A stretch of DNA of 64,000 nt from CBFHSD01 sp965658375 (GCA_965658375.1 CBFHSD010000001.1:62001-126000); one strand, 5' to 3'. Numbered from the stretch's first letter, positions 35,626 through 44,880 are shown. The notes: a model not told the origin generated them from the sequence alone. Program-made: numbers and translations.

Positions 35626-36342
35626 ATGATGTTCAAAAGATTTACCCTTAGCGCACTAACCCTTCTTCTTACATTTCACTTTTCTTTTGCCGGAAACGGA
35701 GGAATGATTGCCGACAGCAAAGCAAAAAAAGGCTTGTACTTTCAGGTACTTGTAATGAACGAAATGCTATCTGATAATCTGTTTAACAGATATGAAACTG
35801 TAGAACAGTTCAAAATGGGCAAAAACTTCATGAATTTTAGAATTGGAATTTTTGCATCCTATAAGACAGCCTTCACAGAAAGAGAATATTTAAAATCAAG
35901 TGGAGTTGGAAATGTAGAAGTTCTCGCTTTTTGGAACAACCAAAATATTACGCTGGAGGACGCAGCAGTACTAGGTAATAACCACGTAAGTCATGATACT
36001 TACCTTTCTATAGATGGTGAAAGAATTGGAGTAAAGCAACTTAATGCCATTCTTTTTGAACACGATGGAGATGTGCCTGTAGATTACCAAATAGAATTGG
36101 GCGCCTCATTAACGCCATTGAACTTAGATGAATACTCTAATGATGTGCAAATCACAGCATACGAAACAACAACAGGTTTCTTTTGCTACAGATTGGGTTC
36201 TTTCAAAAGCAAAGAAGCAGCCGTAGACTTCAGAAAAAAATTATTGAATGATGGTTACTCAGAAGTGGTAATTCTCCCATATTACCAAGGCAAGCGCATA
36301 TCTCAAATGCTTGCAGAGAGTTTTAACCAGATTAAGAATTAA
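35626..36342 (+). CDS. Exported SPOR-domain-like protein
   Basis: The frame is open from 35503, but only the ATG at 35626 (MMFKRFTLSALTLLLTFHFS) gives a normal signal peptide, for a product of 238 residues. Two similar segments follow, one near 15-90 (YFQVLVMN and FRIGIFASYKTAFTEREYLK) and one at the C-terminus (FFCYRLGSFKSKEAAVDFRK and GYSEVVILPYYQG). Both have the strand-helix-strand pattern of SPOR domains, which bind peptidoglycan stripped of stem peptides at division sites. A cell-wall or division role is inference. It ends at a strong terminator. Confidence 0.7.
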   Translation: MMFKRFTLSALTLLLTFHFSFAGNGGMIADSKAKKGLYFQVLVMNEMLSDNLFNRYETVEQFKMGKNFMNFRIGIFASYKTAFTEREYLKSSGVGNVEVLAFWNNQNITLEDAAVLGNNHVSHDTYLSIDGERIGVKQLNAILFEHDGDVPVDYQIELGASLTPLNLDEYSNDVQITAYETTTGFFCYRLGSFKSKEAAVDFRKKLLNDGYSEVVILPYYQGKRISQMLAESFNQIKN

Positions 36343-36367
36343 TGTAGAGAGTACGTTAAAGTAGGGA

Positions 36368-36398
36368 AAGAGTCGGGCTTCAATGTAGCCCGGCTCTT
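36368..36398 (+). terminator. Terminator between SPOR-like gene and suf operon end
   Basis: AAGAGTCGGGCT pairs with AGCCCGGCTCTT (one G-U pair), followed by a T-rich tail. It overlaps the last bases of the convergent DUF2480 gene and may serve both directions. Confidence 0.8.
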
Positions 36399-36897
36399 AT
36401 TTTTTATAGACAGGTACCGTAGAGCAAAGCTCACCAAATAAAATGCTCTTCGCAAAAGGTCTTGCCTTCATCACAAAAGCTATAAAAACCTCTTCAGTAA
36501 CGCTTGCACAGCCTTTTAGTACTATTCTCGCATCTTGGTATTCAAAAAAATCAAAAGACTCTAAAGCAGCCAACATTTGCTTGGTCTTTGCATCCAGTAA
36601 ATTTCCTTTATAGATATTCAAAGCGTATTCACTTGCTTTTGCAGCTACCAGCATATAGGCCCAAGTGGGTATAATGGCATCTTCGGAGCAGTCTATTGAA
36701 ACATCTGCATCTTGGTATTGCTTCCAGTCATGCGCCTCAACCTTCTCTCGAAATAAATCTTCTTTAACTACTAAGCCTTGCCACAACCATTCTTTTAGAT
36801 CCAAGACTTTAAGCGGTGGCAATACAATGAGCTCATCCAAATCTAATTGAACAAGGCTTTTATTTATTCTAGGCTTAATTTCCGTATCCGTTCCCAT
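36397..36897 (-). CDS. DUF2480 family protein
   Basis: The ATG at 36897 shares its A with the stop codon of the preceding DUF59 gene (TAATG), which fixes the start and gives 166 residues. The frame is open to 36951, but that would overlap. The protein is soluble, with characteristic sequences LVQLDLDEL and PLKVLDLKEWLWQGLVVKED at the N-terminus and FIAFVMKARPFAKSILFGE at the C-terminus. DUF2480 proteins have no known biochemical role. They accompany suf genes in Bacteroidota, as here, where this is the last gene of the operon. Confidence 0.85.
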   Translation of the reverse strand: MGTDTEIKPRINKSLVQLDLDELIVLPPLKVLDLKEWLWQGLVVKEDLFREKVEAHDWKQYQDADVSIDCSEDAIIPTWAYMLVAAKASEYALNIYKGNLLDAKTKQMLAALESFDFFEYQDARIVLKGCASVTEEVFIAFVMKARPFAKSILFGELCSTVPVYKK

Positions 36898-37208
36898 TAG
36901 AGAAACCCGAGTTCTAATTGTGCTTCTTCGCTCATCATGTCCTTTTCCCATGGTGGATCAAACACAATAGAAACTTTGGAAGAAGTCACACCTTCTACCA
37001 TCATTATTTTGTCTTCTACCTCTTGAGGTAAAGATTCTGCCACAGGGCAATTGGGTGATGTAAGGGTCATGTCAACAAAGACATTGGCTTCATCACTGAT
37101 TTTGATATCGTAAATCAAGCCCAACTCATAAATGTCCACCGGAATTTCGGGGTCATAAATGGTTTTCATCTTCTCTATAATTCTATCCTCTAACGCTTTC
37201 TTATCCAT
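36897..37208 (-). CDS. sufT: DUF59/MIP18-family protein, SufT-like
   Basis: The 103-residue protein has the family signature DPEIPVDIYELGLIYDI near residues 19-35 and LTSPNCPVAE near 48-57, with the conserved cysteine. PPWEKDMMSEEA lies near the end. Members assist maturation or transfer of Fe-S clusters. The gene sits 11 bases after sufE and overlaps the DUF2480 gene by one base. Confidence 0.9.
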   Translation of the reverse strand: MDKKALEDRIIEKMKTIYDPEIPVDIYELGLIYDIKISDEANVFVDMTLTSPNCPVAESLPQEVEDKIMMVEGVTSSKVSIVFDPPWEKDMMSEEAQLELGFL

Positions 37209-37219
37209 TTCAAATCACT

Positions 37220-37630
37220 TTAGAGTGCTTTCAAAGCTTCTTGTTTCATACGTTGCAGCATGCTAGCGAGTCCATTGGCCCTTGAAGGTGATAGGTGCTG
37301 TTGTAATCCTATTTTTTCTATAATGTACAAGTCGGCCTCGCTAATTTCTTTTGGGCTATGTCCACTTAACAAGTGCACCAGCATTGAGATGATTCCCTTT
37401 GGGATTTGAGCATCTGCGTCTGCATGGTAAACAAGCTTGGCTTCCTTCAATTCTGTATCTAGCCATACCTGGCTTTGGCATCCTTTTACAAGGTTCGCCT
37501 CTGTTTTTAGCACATCATTCATTGGAGGCAGTTCTGCTCCCATTTCTATAAGTTGCTCGTATTTATCCATCCAGTCATCAAACAATTCAAAATCGCTGAT
37601 GAGCTCGTCTTGTTTTTCATTAATGGTCAT
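37220..37630 (-). CDS. sufE: Cysteine desulfuration protein SufE
   Basis: SufE accepts persulfide sulfur from SufS and passes it to the SufBCD scaffold. The ATG at 37630 overlaps the sufS stop (ATGA) and gives 136 residues, the family length. The frame continues upstream only as a shadow of sufS. The acceptor Cys51 is in LVKGCQSQVW. Translational coupling to sufS keeps the two partners in balance. Confidence 0.95.
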   Translation of the reverse strand: MTINEKQDELISDFELFDDWMDKYEQLIEMGAELPPMNDVLKTEANLVKGCQSQVWLDTELKEAKLVYHADADAQIPKGIISMLVHLLSGHSPKEISEADLYIIEKIGLQQHLSPSRANGLASMLQRMKQEALKAL

Positions 37631-38865
37631 GACAACATTCTTTTGGCACGTTCCACTCCTTTCACCAAAGCTTCTACCTCTTCGTGCGTATTGTAAAATG
37701 CAAAGCTGGCTCTTACCGTTCCGGGAATACCGTAAAACTTCATGATTGTTTCTGTACAATGGTGTCCGGTTCTCACGGCTATCCCTAACTGATCAAGTAT
37801 GGTTCCCACATCATATGGGTGTATGCCATCGAGCAAAAAACTAATGACAGAAGCCTTTTTTTCTGCAGTACCATAGATGGTTAAGCCTTCAATGGCGCTC
37901 AGCTTCTTTGTGGCGTAATGTAAAAGACTTTCTTCATGCTTCTTTGCTGCTTCAAAGTCAATGCTTTGCATCCAATCAACAGCTGCTCCAAAACCAATGG
38001 CATCAGCAATGTTTGGAGTTCCCGCTTCGAATTTGAAAGGGAGGTCTGCCCATTGACTTTCATACAAATCAACGCTCGAAATCATTTCTCCACCACCTTG
38101 ATAAGGAGGCATTTCATTGAGTAATTCTTCTTTTCCATACAAAAAACCTATCCCCGTTGGCCCGTACATTTTATGCGAAGAAGTAGCAAAAAAGTCAACA
38201 TCAAGCGCCTGAAGATCAATCCTCATGTGAGGTGCTGATTGTGCACCGTCTACCATAACTTTCGCATTGTGCTTATGTGCTAATGCAACAATATCATCAA
38301 TAGGGTTGATAGTTCCCAAAGTGTTGCTTACATGATTGACAGCAATCAATTTGGTTCTTGAAGTGATGACTTTTTCCAACTCTGAAAAGAGGTAGCTTCC
38401 ATCTTTTGCAAAGGGAATAACCTTGAGCACAGCTCCATGACGTTTGCAAGCAATTTGCCAGGGAACCAAGTTGGAATGATGCTCCATTTGAGAAACGATA
38501 ATTTCGTCTCCTTTATTCACAAACCGTTCTACAAAAGATGATGCAACAAGGTTGATGGCATCTGTAGTTCCTTTGGTAAAAATAAGTTCGTGAGTGTGCT
38601 TGATATTGAACCAATTGGCTAATTTTTTACGTGCAGATTCAAATAAATCTGTAGCTTCTTGACTCAAAGTATGTACTCCACGATGCACATTGGCATGGTG
38701 GCCGTAATAATAATTGCTAATGGCTTCAACCACCATCTTAGGCTTTTGAGAAGAAGCCCCGTTATCTAAATAGACCAGTGGCTTGCCGTTTACTTCACGA
38801 CTTAGAATAGGAAAGTCTTCTCGAAGCGTTTGAATATTAAAAGTATCTGTAGCCACTTGACTCAT
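37627..38865 (-). CDS. sufS: Cysteine desulfurase SufS
   Basis: This PLP-dependent enzyme frees sulfur from cysteine for Fe-S cluster assembly. The 412 residues include the PLP-binding Lys232 (SSHKMYGPTGIG), the phosphate-binding region TKGTTDAINLVA, and the catalytic Cys370 (TGHHCTETIM). The short loop around that cysteine marks group II desulfurases. The start codon directly follows the sufD stop codon with no gap. Confidence 0.97.
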   Translation of the reverse strand: MSQVATDTFNIQTLREDFPILSREVNGKPLVYLDNGASSQKPKMVVEAISNYYYGHHANVHRGVHTLSQEATDLFESARKKLANWFNIKHTHELIFTKGTTDAINLVASSFVERFVNKGDEIIVSQMEHHSNLVPWQIACKRHGAVLKVIPFAKDGSYLFSELEKVITSRTKLIAVNHVSNTLGTINPIDDIVALAHKHNAKVMVDGAQSAPHMRIDLQALDVDFFATSSHKMYGPTGIGFLYGKEELLNEMPPYQGGGEMISSVDLYESQWADLPFKFEAGTPNIADAIGFGAAVDWMQSIDFEAAKKHEESLLHYATKKLSAIEGLTIYGTAEKKASVISFLLDGIHPYDVGTILDQLGIAVRTGHHCTETIMKFYGIPGTVRASFAFYNTHEEVEALVKGVERAKRMLS

Positions 38866-40137
38866 TTATTTATTGAGTTTTGATTGCATCAATTCTTCAA
38901 TTTGCGCTCTTAATTCTTCGCTTTTAATTTCTTCAAGAGCATCTGCTACAAAGGCAGTCACCAAAAGCTTAATCGCAGTTTTTTCAGGAATCCCTCTTGC
39001 CATTAAATAGAAGAGTGCATCTTCATCTAACTGACCTGTGGTTGAACCGTGCGAGCACTTTACATCATCTGCATAAATCTCCAACTCAGGTTTTGAGTTC
39101 ACAGAGGCTTGCTCTGTTAAAAGGATGTTTTGATTGCTTTGAAAAGCTTCAATCTTCTGAGCGTCTGGACGAACGAATACTTTCCCGTTGAATACACCAG
39201 TACTTTTATCATCCATAATGCCTTTATAGTTCTCATTGCTTTGGCAATTGGCTTTTAAATGATCAACCACTGTATGGTTATCTAAGTGTTGCTTATCATT
39301 TAAAATATAGGCACCGTTCAAGTGTGTCTCGCAATGCTCTCCGTTCACCAATATATTGAGGTTGTTGCGCACCAGCTTTCCACCGAAGGTAAATGCCCCA
39401 GTGGTAAAGGTTGAGTCTTGTTCTTGCTGCACTTGGGTTGAGTGAACCATAGAAGTTGCGTTTCCTTGGTTTTGGATCACTTCTACTTCTAAGTGACTAT
39501 TTGATGCCACAAATACTTCATTTAATGGGTTGCAAAAAGCTGTGGCGTCAGAACCTGTATAATGAACATGAATGCTTCCTTGTGCCCCTTTTTGAGCAAC
39601 AAATAAGTTTCTTGGTTGCGCCACAGAGTTTTCGCTTTGTGTTACAAAGTAGATTTCAATCGCTTCATTCAACACGGTATTTTCTGCAAACTCTACCACT
39701 GCTCCCGTATGGTGGAAACCGGTATTCAAGGCTGAGAAAATATCTGACTGGTTTTGTGCCAGCTGGTTGTAGTACAAATCGATGAGCTCTGGATTTTCAA
39801 TCTTTGCTTGTCCAATGGTAGAAACATATACGCCCTTACTCAAAGGAAGATTGGACAGAGATGCTTGGTAAAAGCCATCTACGAATACCATTCTGTATTC
39901 TGCCATAAGGCTTGTATCTACAGCCGAAAGAACTTCTTCGCTCGGCTCAACAGGCGTATAGCTATTGTTCAATACCGATGCAATGCGGGTATATTTCCAC
40001 GCTTCATCTCTTAGCGTTGGAAACTCCATATGCTGCAAAGCTTTGAGCGCTTCTTCTCTATGCTGTTGGTGTTGAGCATTGAAATCGGCTACAGAAAGCT
40101 GCATTAAATTTGCTATGAATGCCTCTTTTTTACTCAT
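38866..40137 (-). CDS. sufD: Fe-S cluster assembly protein SufD
   Basis: SufD pairs with SufB on the SufC ATPase to form the scaffold. The ATG at 40137 overlaps the sufC stop codon by one base (TAATG), giving 423 residues. The beta-helix core has the family features DNHTVVDHLKANCQSNENYK and VKCSHGSTTGQLDEDALFYL near the C-terminus, with the conserved His. No frameshift or missing core motif is seen. Confidence 0.96.
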   Translation of the reverse strand: MSKKEAFIANLMQLSVADFNAQHQQHREEALKALQHMEFPTLRDEAWKYTRIASVLNNSYTPVEPSEEVLSAVDTSLMAEYRMVFVDGFYQASLSNLPLSKGVYVSTIGQAKIENPELIDLYYNQLAQNQSDIFSALNTGFHHTGAVVEFAENTVLNEAIEIYFVTQSENSVAQPRNLFVAQKGAQGSIHVHYTGSDATAFCNPLNEVFVASNSHLEVEVIQNQGNATSMVHSTQVQQEQDSTFTTGAFTFGGKLVRNNLNILVNGEHCETHLNGAYILNDKQHLDNHTVVDHLKANCQSNENYKGIMDDKSTGVFNGKVFVRPDAQKIEAFQSNQNILLTEQASVNSKPELEIYADDVKCSHGSTTGQLDEDALFYLMARGIPEKTAIKLLVTAFVADALEEIKSEELRAQIEELMQSKLNK

Positions 40138-40889
40138 TATGCTGTTGCTTCTTCTTTCAACCAATCGTATCCTTTTTCTTCTAATTCAAGCGCCAATTCT
40201 TTGGTTCCTGTACGAATGATTTTTCCATCCCAAAGTACATGTACAAAATCTGGAACGATATAGTCTAACAAACGCTGGTAATGTGTAATTACTACAAATG
40301 CGTTGTCTGGTCTTTTCAATTGATTTACCCCATTGGCAACAATGCGCAAAGCATCAATATCCAATCCAGAATCTGTTTCATCTAGTATGGCCAATTTTGG
40401 TTCTAGCATGGCCATTTGAAAAATCTCGTTGCGTTTCTTTTCTCCACCACTAAAGCCCTCATTCACAGAACGGTTGGTTAGCTTTCCGGCCAATTCTACC
40501 AATTGCTGCTTTTCTTTCATGGTTTTTAAAAACTCCTTTGCAGATAGAGCTTCTTTCCCTTTGTATTCTCGCACGCTGTTTACCGCAGTTTTTATGAAAT
40601 TGACATTGCTTACACCAGGAATTTCTACTGGGTATTGAAATGCCAAGAACAGCCCTTCTCCAGCTCTTTCATGCGGGGCAAGATCTAACAAGTCTTGGCC
40701 ATCCATTGTGGCAGAGCCCGCTGTTACTTCATAATCTTCTCTACCGGCAAGTACGCTTGCTAGGGTAGATTTACCAGAACCGTTGGGTCCCATAATGGCA
40801 TGTACTTCACCAGGTTTAACTTCAAGGTTTAGCCCTTTAAGTATCTCGGTGCCTTCAATGCCTGCGTGCAGATTTTTTATGCTTAACAT
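40137..40889 (-). CDS. sufC: Fe-S assembly ATPase SufC
   Basis: This ABC-type ATPase powers SufBCD remodelling. The 250 residues contain Walker A GPNGSGKST (34-42), the ABC signature FSGGEKKRNE and Walker B LAILDETDSGLD. The leader between sufB and sufC is unusually rich in CAA repeats. The gene is translationally coupled to sufD. Confidence 0.98.
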   Translation of the reverse strand: MLSIKNLHAGIEGTEILKGLNLEVKPGEVHAIMGPNGSGKSTLASVLAGREDYEVTAGSATMDGQDLLDLAPHERAGEGLFLAFQYPVEIPGVSNVNFIKTAVNSVREYKGKEALSAKEFLKTMKEKQQLVELAGKLTNRSVNEGFSGGEKKRNEIFQMAMLEPKLAILDETDSGLDIDALRIVANGVNQLKRPDNAFVVITHYQRLLDYIVPDFVHVLWDGKIIRTGTKELALELEEKGYDWLKEEATA

Positions 40890-40926
40890 ATTGTTGTGTT
40901 GTTGTGCTTGAGTTGTTTGTTGTTGA
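40890..40926 (-). promoter_or_regulatory. CAA-rich unstructured leader before sufC
   Basis: The 37-base spacer between the sufB stop and the sufC start consists almost entirely of A and C on the coding strand, with repeated CAACAA units and a single G. It has no Shine-Dalgarno sequence. Such unpaired A/C tracts favour ribosome loading in organisms that do not rely on Shine-Dalgarno pairing (inference). Confidence 0.5.
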
Positions 40927-42375
40927 TTAGCCTACGCTTCCTTCTAATGTGATTTCAAGAAGTTTTTGTGCTTCTACGGCAAATTCCATTGGAAGTTTAT
41001 TAAGCACTTCGCGTGCATAACCGCTCACAATCATGCTCACTGCTTTTTCTTCGTCTAAACCTCTTTGTTGACAGTAGAAAATTTGGTCTTCGCCAATTTT
41101 AGAAGTGGTAGCTTCATGTTCTACTTTGGCGGTATTGTTTTTTACTTCGATGTATGGGAAAGTATGTGCGCCACATTTATCTCCCAATAGCAATGAATCG
41201 CATTGAGAGAAGTTTCTTGCGTTTTTGGCCTTTGGCAAAATGCTTACCAAACCGCGGTAAGAGTTCTCACTTTTACCTGCAGAGATTCCTTTAGAAATAA
41301 TGAGCGATTTGGTGTTTTTACCAATGTGCGTCATTTTGGTTCCCGTATCTGCCAATTGATAATTGTTGGTTACAGCAACGGAGTAAAATTCACCTTCTGA
41401 GTAGTCTCCTTTTAGTACGCAGCTTGGGTATTTCCAAGTTACGGCAGAACCTGTTTCTACTTGGGTCCAAGAAAGTTTAGACTTGTAGCCATCACACAAA
41501 CCGCGTTTGGTTACAAAGTTGAATACACCGCCTTTTCCCTCGCTGTCTCCTGGGAACCAGTTTTGGACGGTGCTGTACTTTACCTCTGCTCTTTCTTTTA
41601 CATAAATCTCTACCACTGCAGCGTGCAATTGGTTTTCATCACGTTGTGGAGCTGTACAGCCTTCCAGATAACTTACATAGCTATCGTCTTCGGCAACTAT
41701 AAGTGTGCGCTCAAACTGTCCCGTTCCCGCTTCGTTAATTCTAAAATATGTACTCAACTCCATGGGGCAACGCACACCTTTAGGAATGTATGCAAAAGAA
41801 CCATCTGTAAACACCGCGCTGTTCAAGGCAGCATAAAAATTATCGTTTGTTGGAACCACCGAACCGAGGTACTCGCGCACCAAATCTGGGTGTTCTTTTA
41901 CCGCTTCGCTCATGCTCATGAACAAGATTCCAAGCTCGGCCAATTTTTCTTTGAATGTTGTTTGTACAGATACAGAATCAACCACAATATCAATGGCCAC
42001 ACCAGTCAAGCGTTTCTGCTCTTCTACGCTAATTCCAAGCTTCTCGTACATGGCGAGCAATTCTTGATCTGCCTCATCTAAACTGTTAAGCTTTTTCTTT
42101 GGCTTGCGTGCAGCATAGTAAGAAATGGCTTGAAAATCTGGCTTTTCATACTTGACATGCGCCCAATCTGGTTCAGTCATTTTCTGCCATTGCTCGTATG
42201 CCTTTAACCTGAACTCAAGCAGCCATTCTGGCTCGTTCTTTTTAGCGCTGATCATACGAATAACATCTTCGTTTAACCCAGCAGGAACCTTATCTGTATC
42301 AAAGTCTGATACAAAACCGTACTCGTACTTTTTATCTTGAAGTTCTTTCTCTAAATCGCTCTCTGTATAGCCCAT
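40927..42375 (-). CDS. sufB: Fe-S cluster assembly protein SufB
   Basis: SufB is the main scaffold on which clusters are built. The 482 residues show the family hallmarks SVQTTFKEKLAELGI, IPKGVRCPMELSTYFRIN, SYLEGCTAPQRDENQLHAAV and, near the C-terminus, the conserved Cys in CDSLLLGDKCGAHTFPYIE. It follows sufA by 12 bases, and AGGAG lies 8 bases before the ATG. Confidence 0.98.
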   Translation of the reverse strand: MGYTESDLEKELQDKKYEYGFVSDFDTDKVPAGLNEDVIRMISAKKNEPEWLLEFRLKAYEQWQKMTEPDWAHVKYEKPDFQAISYYAARKPKKKLNSLDEADQELLAMYEKLGISVEEQKRLTGVAIDIVVDSVSVQTTFKEKLAELGILFMSMSEAVKEHPDLVREYLGSVVPTNDNFYAALNSAVFTDGSFAYIPKGVRCPMELSTYFRINEAGTGQFERTLIVAEDDSYVSYLEGCTAPQRDENQLHAAVVEIYVKERAEVKYSTVQNWFPGDSEGKGGVFNFVTKRGLCDGYKSKLSWTQVETGSAVTWKYPSCVLKGDYSEGEFYSVAVTNNYQLADTGTKMTHIGKNTKSLIISKGISAGKSENSYRGLVSILPKAKNARNFSQCDSLLLGDKCGAHTFPYIEVKNNTAKVEHEATTSKIGEDQIFYCQQRGLDEEKAVSMIVSGYAREVLNKLPMEFAVEAQKLLEITLEGSVG

Positions 42376-42387
42376 CTTTTGCTCCTT

Positions 42388-42714
42388 TTAAATAGAGAAA
42401 CTTTCTCCACAACCACAGGTTCTTGCTGCGTTGGGGTTACTAAATTCAAACCCTTTTCCGTTTAATCCACCACTGTAATCAAGTGTGGTTCCCACTAAAT
42501 AGAGAAAGCTTTTTTTATCTATGACAATGGTTACCCCGTTGTCTTCGAATTTTTTATCTTCTTCCTTTAGCTCTGTATCAAAGTCTAAGTGATACATTAA
42601 ACCTGAACAACCACCGCCTTGAACACCAACTCTGATGAAGGCATCTTGGGCCATTGTTGCATCTTGTTTTAGCTTATCTACTTGTGCTTTTGCACTCTCG
42701 CTCACTTTGATCAT
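42388..42714 (-). CDS. sufA: HesB/IscA-family Fe-S carrier SufA
   Basis: The 108-residue A-type carrier takes clusters from SufBCD to client proteins. The three ligand cysteines are present: Cys36 (GGGCSGL), Cys100 and Cys102 (TCGCGESFSI). It is the first gene of the operon, 75 bases downstream of a strong promoter. No binding site for a SufR- or IscR-like repressor is obvious. Confidence 0.95.
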   Translation of the reverse strand: MIKVSESAKAQVDKLKQDATMAQDAFIRVGVQGGGCSGLMYHLDFDTELKEEDKKFEDNGVTIVIDKKSFLYLVGTTLDYSGGLNGKGFEFSNPNAARTCGCGESFSI

Positions 42715-42788
42715 AGGCGTATAACACTTGGTATGTATTAAGGTTTAGAGTTATTTAGAACAGTTCTAAATTAACTCTTTTTCAAGCG

Positions 42789-42820
42789 CAAAAGTACATT
42801 TATTTTCGCTTACAGACAAT
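42789..42820 (-). promoter_or_regulatory. suf operon promoter
   Basis: On the minus strand ATTG (42820-42817) is followed after 20 bases by TACTTTTG (42796-42789) and then CGC. This is one of the best -33/-7 matches in the window. Confidence 0.75.
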
Positions 42821-42880
42821 CGCGAGAAAGGGTGAAAAACCAGGAGATAAAGCGACTTAAACTTTAAGTGCAATATTGAA

Positions 42881-43687
42881 TTAAAAATGATACACAATTG
42901 AGTTGAACCAAGAGTAGAAGAAATTGTCTACGGGTACTACTGGGTTAAAGTCGTAAAAACCAGTGAAGGTAGAATTGAGGTCCAGCTCTTCAGAAATTTC
43001 AATGGTAATACTCGCTTGTGGCATAACACGTGGCTTCAATAGAACATCAGCAAATCGTGCTTGATAGTAAGCAACCAATTCCAACTGCGCATTCTTTCCT
43101 AAGTGCTGGAAGTACTTCACGTAGTAATTGAACTTGAAGGCTTCAGAAACCTCTTGATCAGGATGAAATTCTGGCTCTCGTTCTGAAGGTACAGCGGCAT
43201 AGGTCCATGTTTCTGATTCTCCAAAGGCACCAACTGCCATAAAAAGAGCCCGCTTTTCTTTATTCGCAAGGGTGAACCTTAGGTTCGCACCCATTAAAAA
43301 ACGGTCTTCCATACCCCGAATGGCATCCCACTGGTATTGAGAAAAAAGTTCTGGCGACCATCTGGTTTTGTTCACATTGAACAAATACCTCAAATTGGCG
43401 AAACCCGTATTGATGATGCTTTGATTCCCATCTACCGTAAAGTTACTTCTGCCATTAAAAATCAAAAGCTCGTCATCTGTTTTACGGGCTAGCACAATAC
43501 GAGTATTGAAATAATACAACACCTCATTTTGCTTTCTAGAATTGAAATCTAAAGCCGCATAACCCTTTGTTTTCCCATTATCTAGGGTACTATCGGTAGA
43601 AATTGCCTCTACATCAAAAACTACAATTTGGGCATGCACACTGCAAACAAACACTAGAAATAAACCAAGAAGGAACTCCTTTTTCAT
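42881..43687 (-). CDS. Outer-membrane beta-barrel protein, DUF481-like
   Basis: The 268-residue product has a signal peptide (MKKEFLLGLFLVFVCSVHAQ) followed by alternating strands such as LFNVNKTRWSPELFSQYQWD, LMGANLRFTLANKEKRALFM and FNYYVKYFQHLGKNAQLELV. It ends in an aromatic residue (IVYHF). This resembles DUF481/YdiY-type barrels of 8-12 strands. The function is unknown. It is divergent from thiL, 53 bases apart, with a TAAATTTG element at 43702-43695 just upstream. Confidence 0.75.
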   Translation of the reverse strand: MKKEFLLGLFLVFVCSVHAQIVVFDVEAISTDSTLDNGKTKGYAALDFNSRKQNEVLYYFNTRIVLARKTDDELLIFNGRSNFTVDGNQSIINTGFANLRYLFNVNKTRWSPELFSQYQWDAIRGMEDRFLMGANLRFTLANKEKRALFMAVGAFGESETWTYAAVPSEREPEFHPDQEVSEAFKFNYYVKYFQHLGKNAQLELVAYYQARFADVLLKPRVMPQASITIEISEELDLNSTFTGFYDFNPVVPVDNFFYSWFNSIVYHF

Positions 43688-43694
43688 TGATGCG

Positions 43695-43702
43695 CAAATT
43701 TA
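43695..43702 (-). promoter_or_regulatory. Promoter -7 element of the DUF481-like gene
   Basis: The minus strand reads TAAATTTG followed by CGC, 7 bases before the start codon. The leader would be very short or absent. Confidence 0.45.
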
Positions 43703-43740
43703 ACTTAAGATGATTGCTTTCTTTGCATAAAATTTTGGGG

Positions 43741-44781
43741 ATGCTAGAAAATGCAGATTACGGATCAATTGGTGACTTGGGTGAGTTTAAACTGATTGAG
43801 GAGTTAACAAAAGCAATTGAAATCAAACAATCGTCTACTGTAAAAGGGATAGGTGATGATGCAGCAGTGATTGACGCGAAAGACAAGCAGATTGTGGTAA
43901 GTACCGACATGCTTATGGAAGGTGTTCATTTTGATTTATCGTACAGTCCTTTGAAGCATCTAGGATACAAAGCCATCAGCATTAACTTAAGCGATATATA
44001 CGCCATGAATGCTGAACCCACACAAGTTTTGGTTTCTATGGCTCTTTCTAGCAAATTTACGCTTGAGGCTGTTGAAGCCCTTTATTCAGGCATGCGCTTA
44101 GCCTGCGACACCTATGGAGTAGATTTGGTGGGTGGCGACACTACTTCTTCTCGAACTGGTCTAGCATTGAGCATTACAGCTATGGGTGTTGTGGAGCCTT
44201 CTAAAACAAGCTACCGAAATGGCGCCAAAGAAAATGACCTCATTGTTGTTTCAGGAGATTTAGGCGGAGCATACATGGGCCTTCAAGTATTGGAAAGAGA
44301 AAAGCAAGTTTTTCAAGCTGCTTCAACGGTACAACCAGATTTAGCAGGTTACGATTATATACTAGAAAGACAACTCAAGCCAGAACCACGAGCAGATATG
44401 ATTCGCTTGTTTGAAAAACTAAAAATTACTCCAACAGCTATGATTGATGTAAGCGATGGGCTAGCTTCAGAGCTGCTTCACCTTGCTAAGGCTAGCAGTT
44501 GCGGAGTAACAATTTATGAAAACAAACTTCCTTTAGACCCTGTGACCATAAGAGCTATAGAAGAGTTTAAAATGGACCCCAATACAGTGGCTCTAAATGG
44601 TGGAGAAGATTATGAATTGCTCTTTACCATTCCTCAGAGCGACTTTGAAAAAATTGAGTTTAGAGAAGATATGCACGTGATAGGTCATGTTACCGCTAAC
44701 CAAACAGGGAATTACATGGTGACTACCTCTGGATCACAACTAGAATTGAAAGCACAAGGCTGGAATCACTTTAGGGATTAA
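43741..44781 (+). CDS. thiL: Thiamine-phosphate kinase
   Basis: ThiL phosphorylates thiamine monophosphate to the active diphosphate. The ATG at 43741 gives 346 residues; the frame extends to an upstream TTG at 43714. The PurM-like fold shows GIGDDAAV (37-44), STDMLMEGVHFDL (54-66), the nucleotide region VGGDTTSS and the C-terminal MIDVSDGLASELLHLA and LNGGEDYELLF. No TPP riboswitch is seen upstream; the start follows closely on an A/T-rich promoter-like region. Confidence 0.95.
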   Translation: MLENADYGSIGDLGEFKLIEELTKAIEIKQSSTVKGIGDDAAVIDAKDKQIVVSTDMLMEGVHFDLSYSPLKHLGYKAISINLSDIYAMNAEPTQVLVSMALSSKFTLEAVEALYSGMRLACDTYGVDLVGGDTTSSRTGLALSITAMGVVEPSKTSYRNGAKENDLIVVSGDLGGAYMGLQVLEREKQVFQAASTVQPDLAGYDYILERQLKPEPRADMIRLFEKLKITPTAMIDVSDGLASELLHLAKASSCGVTIYENKLPLDPVTIRAIEEFKMDPNTVALNGGEDYELLFTIPQSDFEKIEFREDMHVIGHVTANQTGNYMVTTSGSQLELKAQGWNHFRD

Positions 44782-44790
44782 CAAAACAAT

Positions 44791-44814
44791 GTCAATAACT
44801 TGTAACGTATTGAC
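44791..44814 (+). repeat. Inverted repeat after thiL
   Basis: GTCAATA and TATTGAC (7 bp) are separated by 10 bases. No T-run follows. It could be a regulator site for the small secreted protein gene at 44881 or a weak transcription-end structure. Confidence 0.3.
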
Positions 44815-44880
44815 AAGACTTCATAGTTCCGGTAAATTCGCTTAAAACGTGTACACTTAGTTTATCAGAATCCCTAGAAC

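Noticed and set aside
41461..42081. 206-codon open frame on the plus strand inside sufB
   Set aside because: It is antisense to a complete sufB with all family motifs. The translated product is Cys/His-rich and resembles nothing known.
43700..43740. TPP riboswitch before thiL
   Set aside because: The gap to the divergent gene is only about 50 bases and no conserved TPP-box sequence is present.
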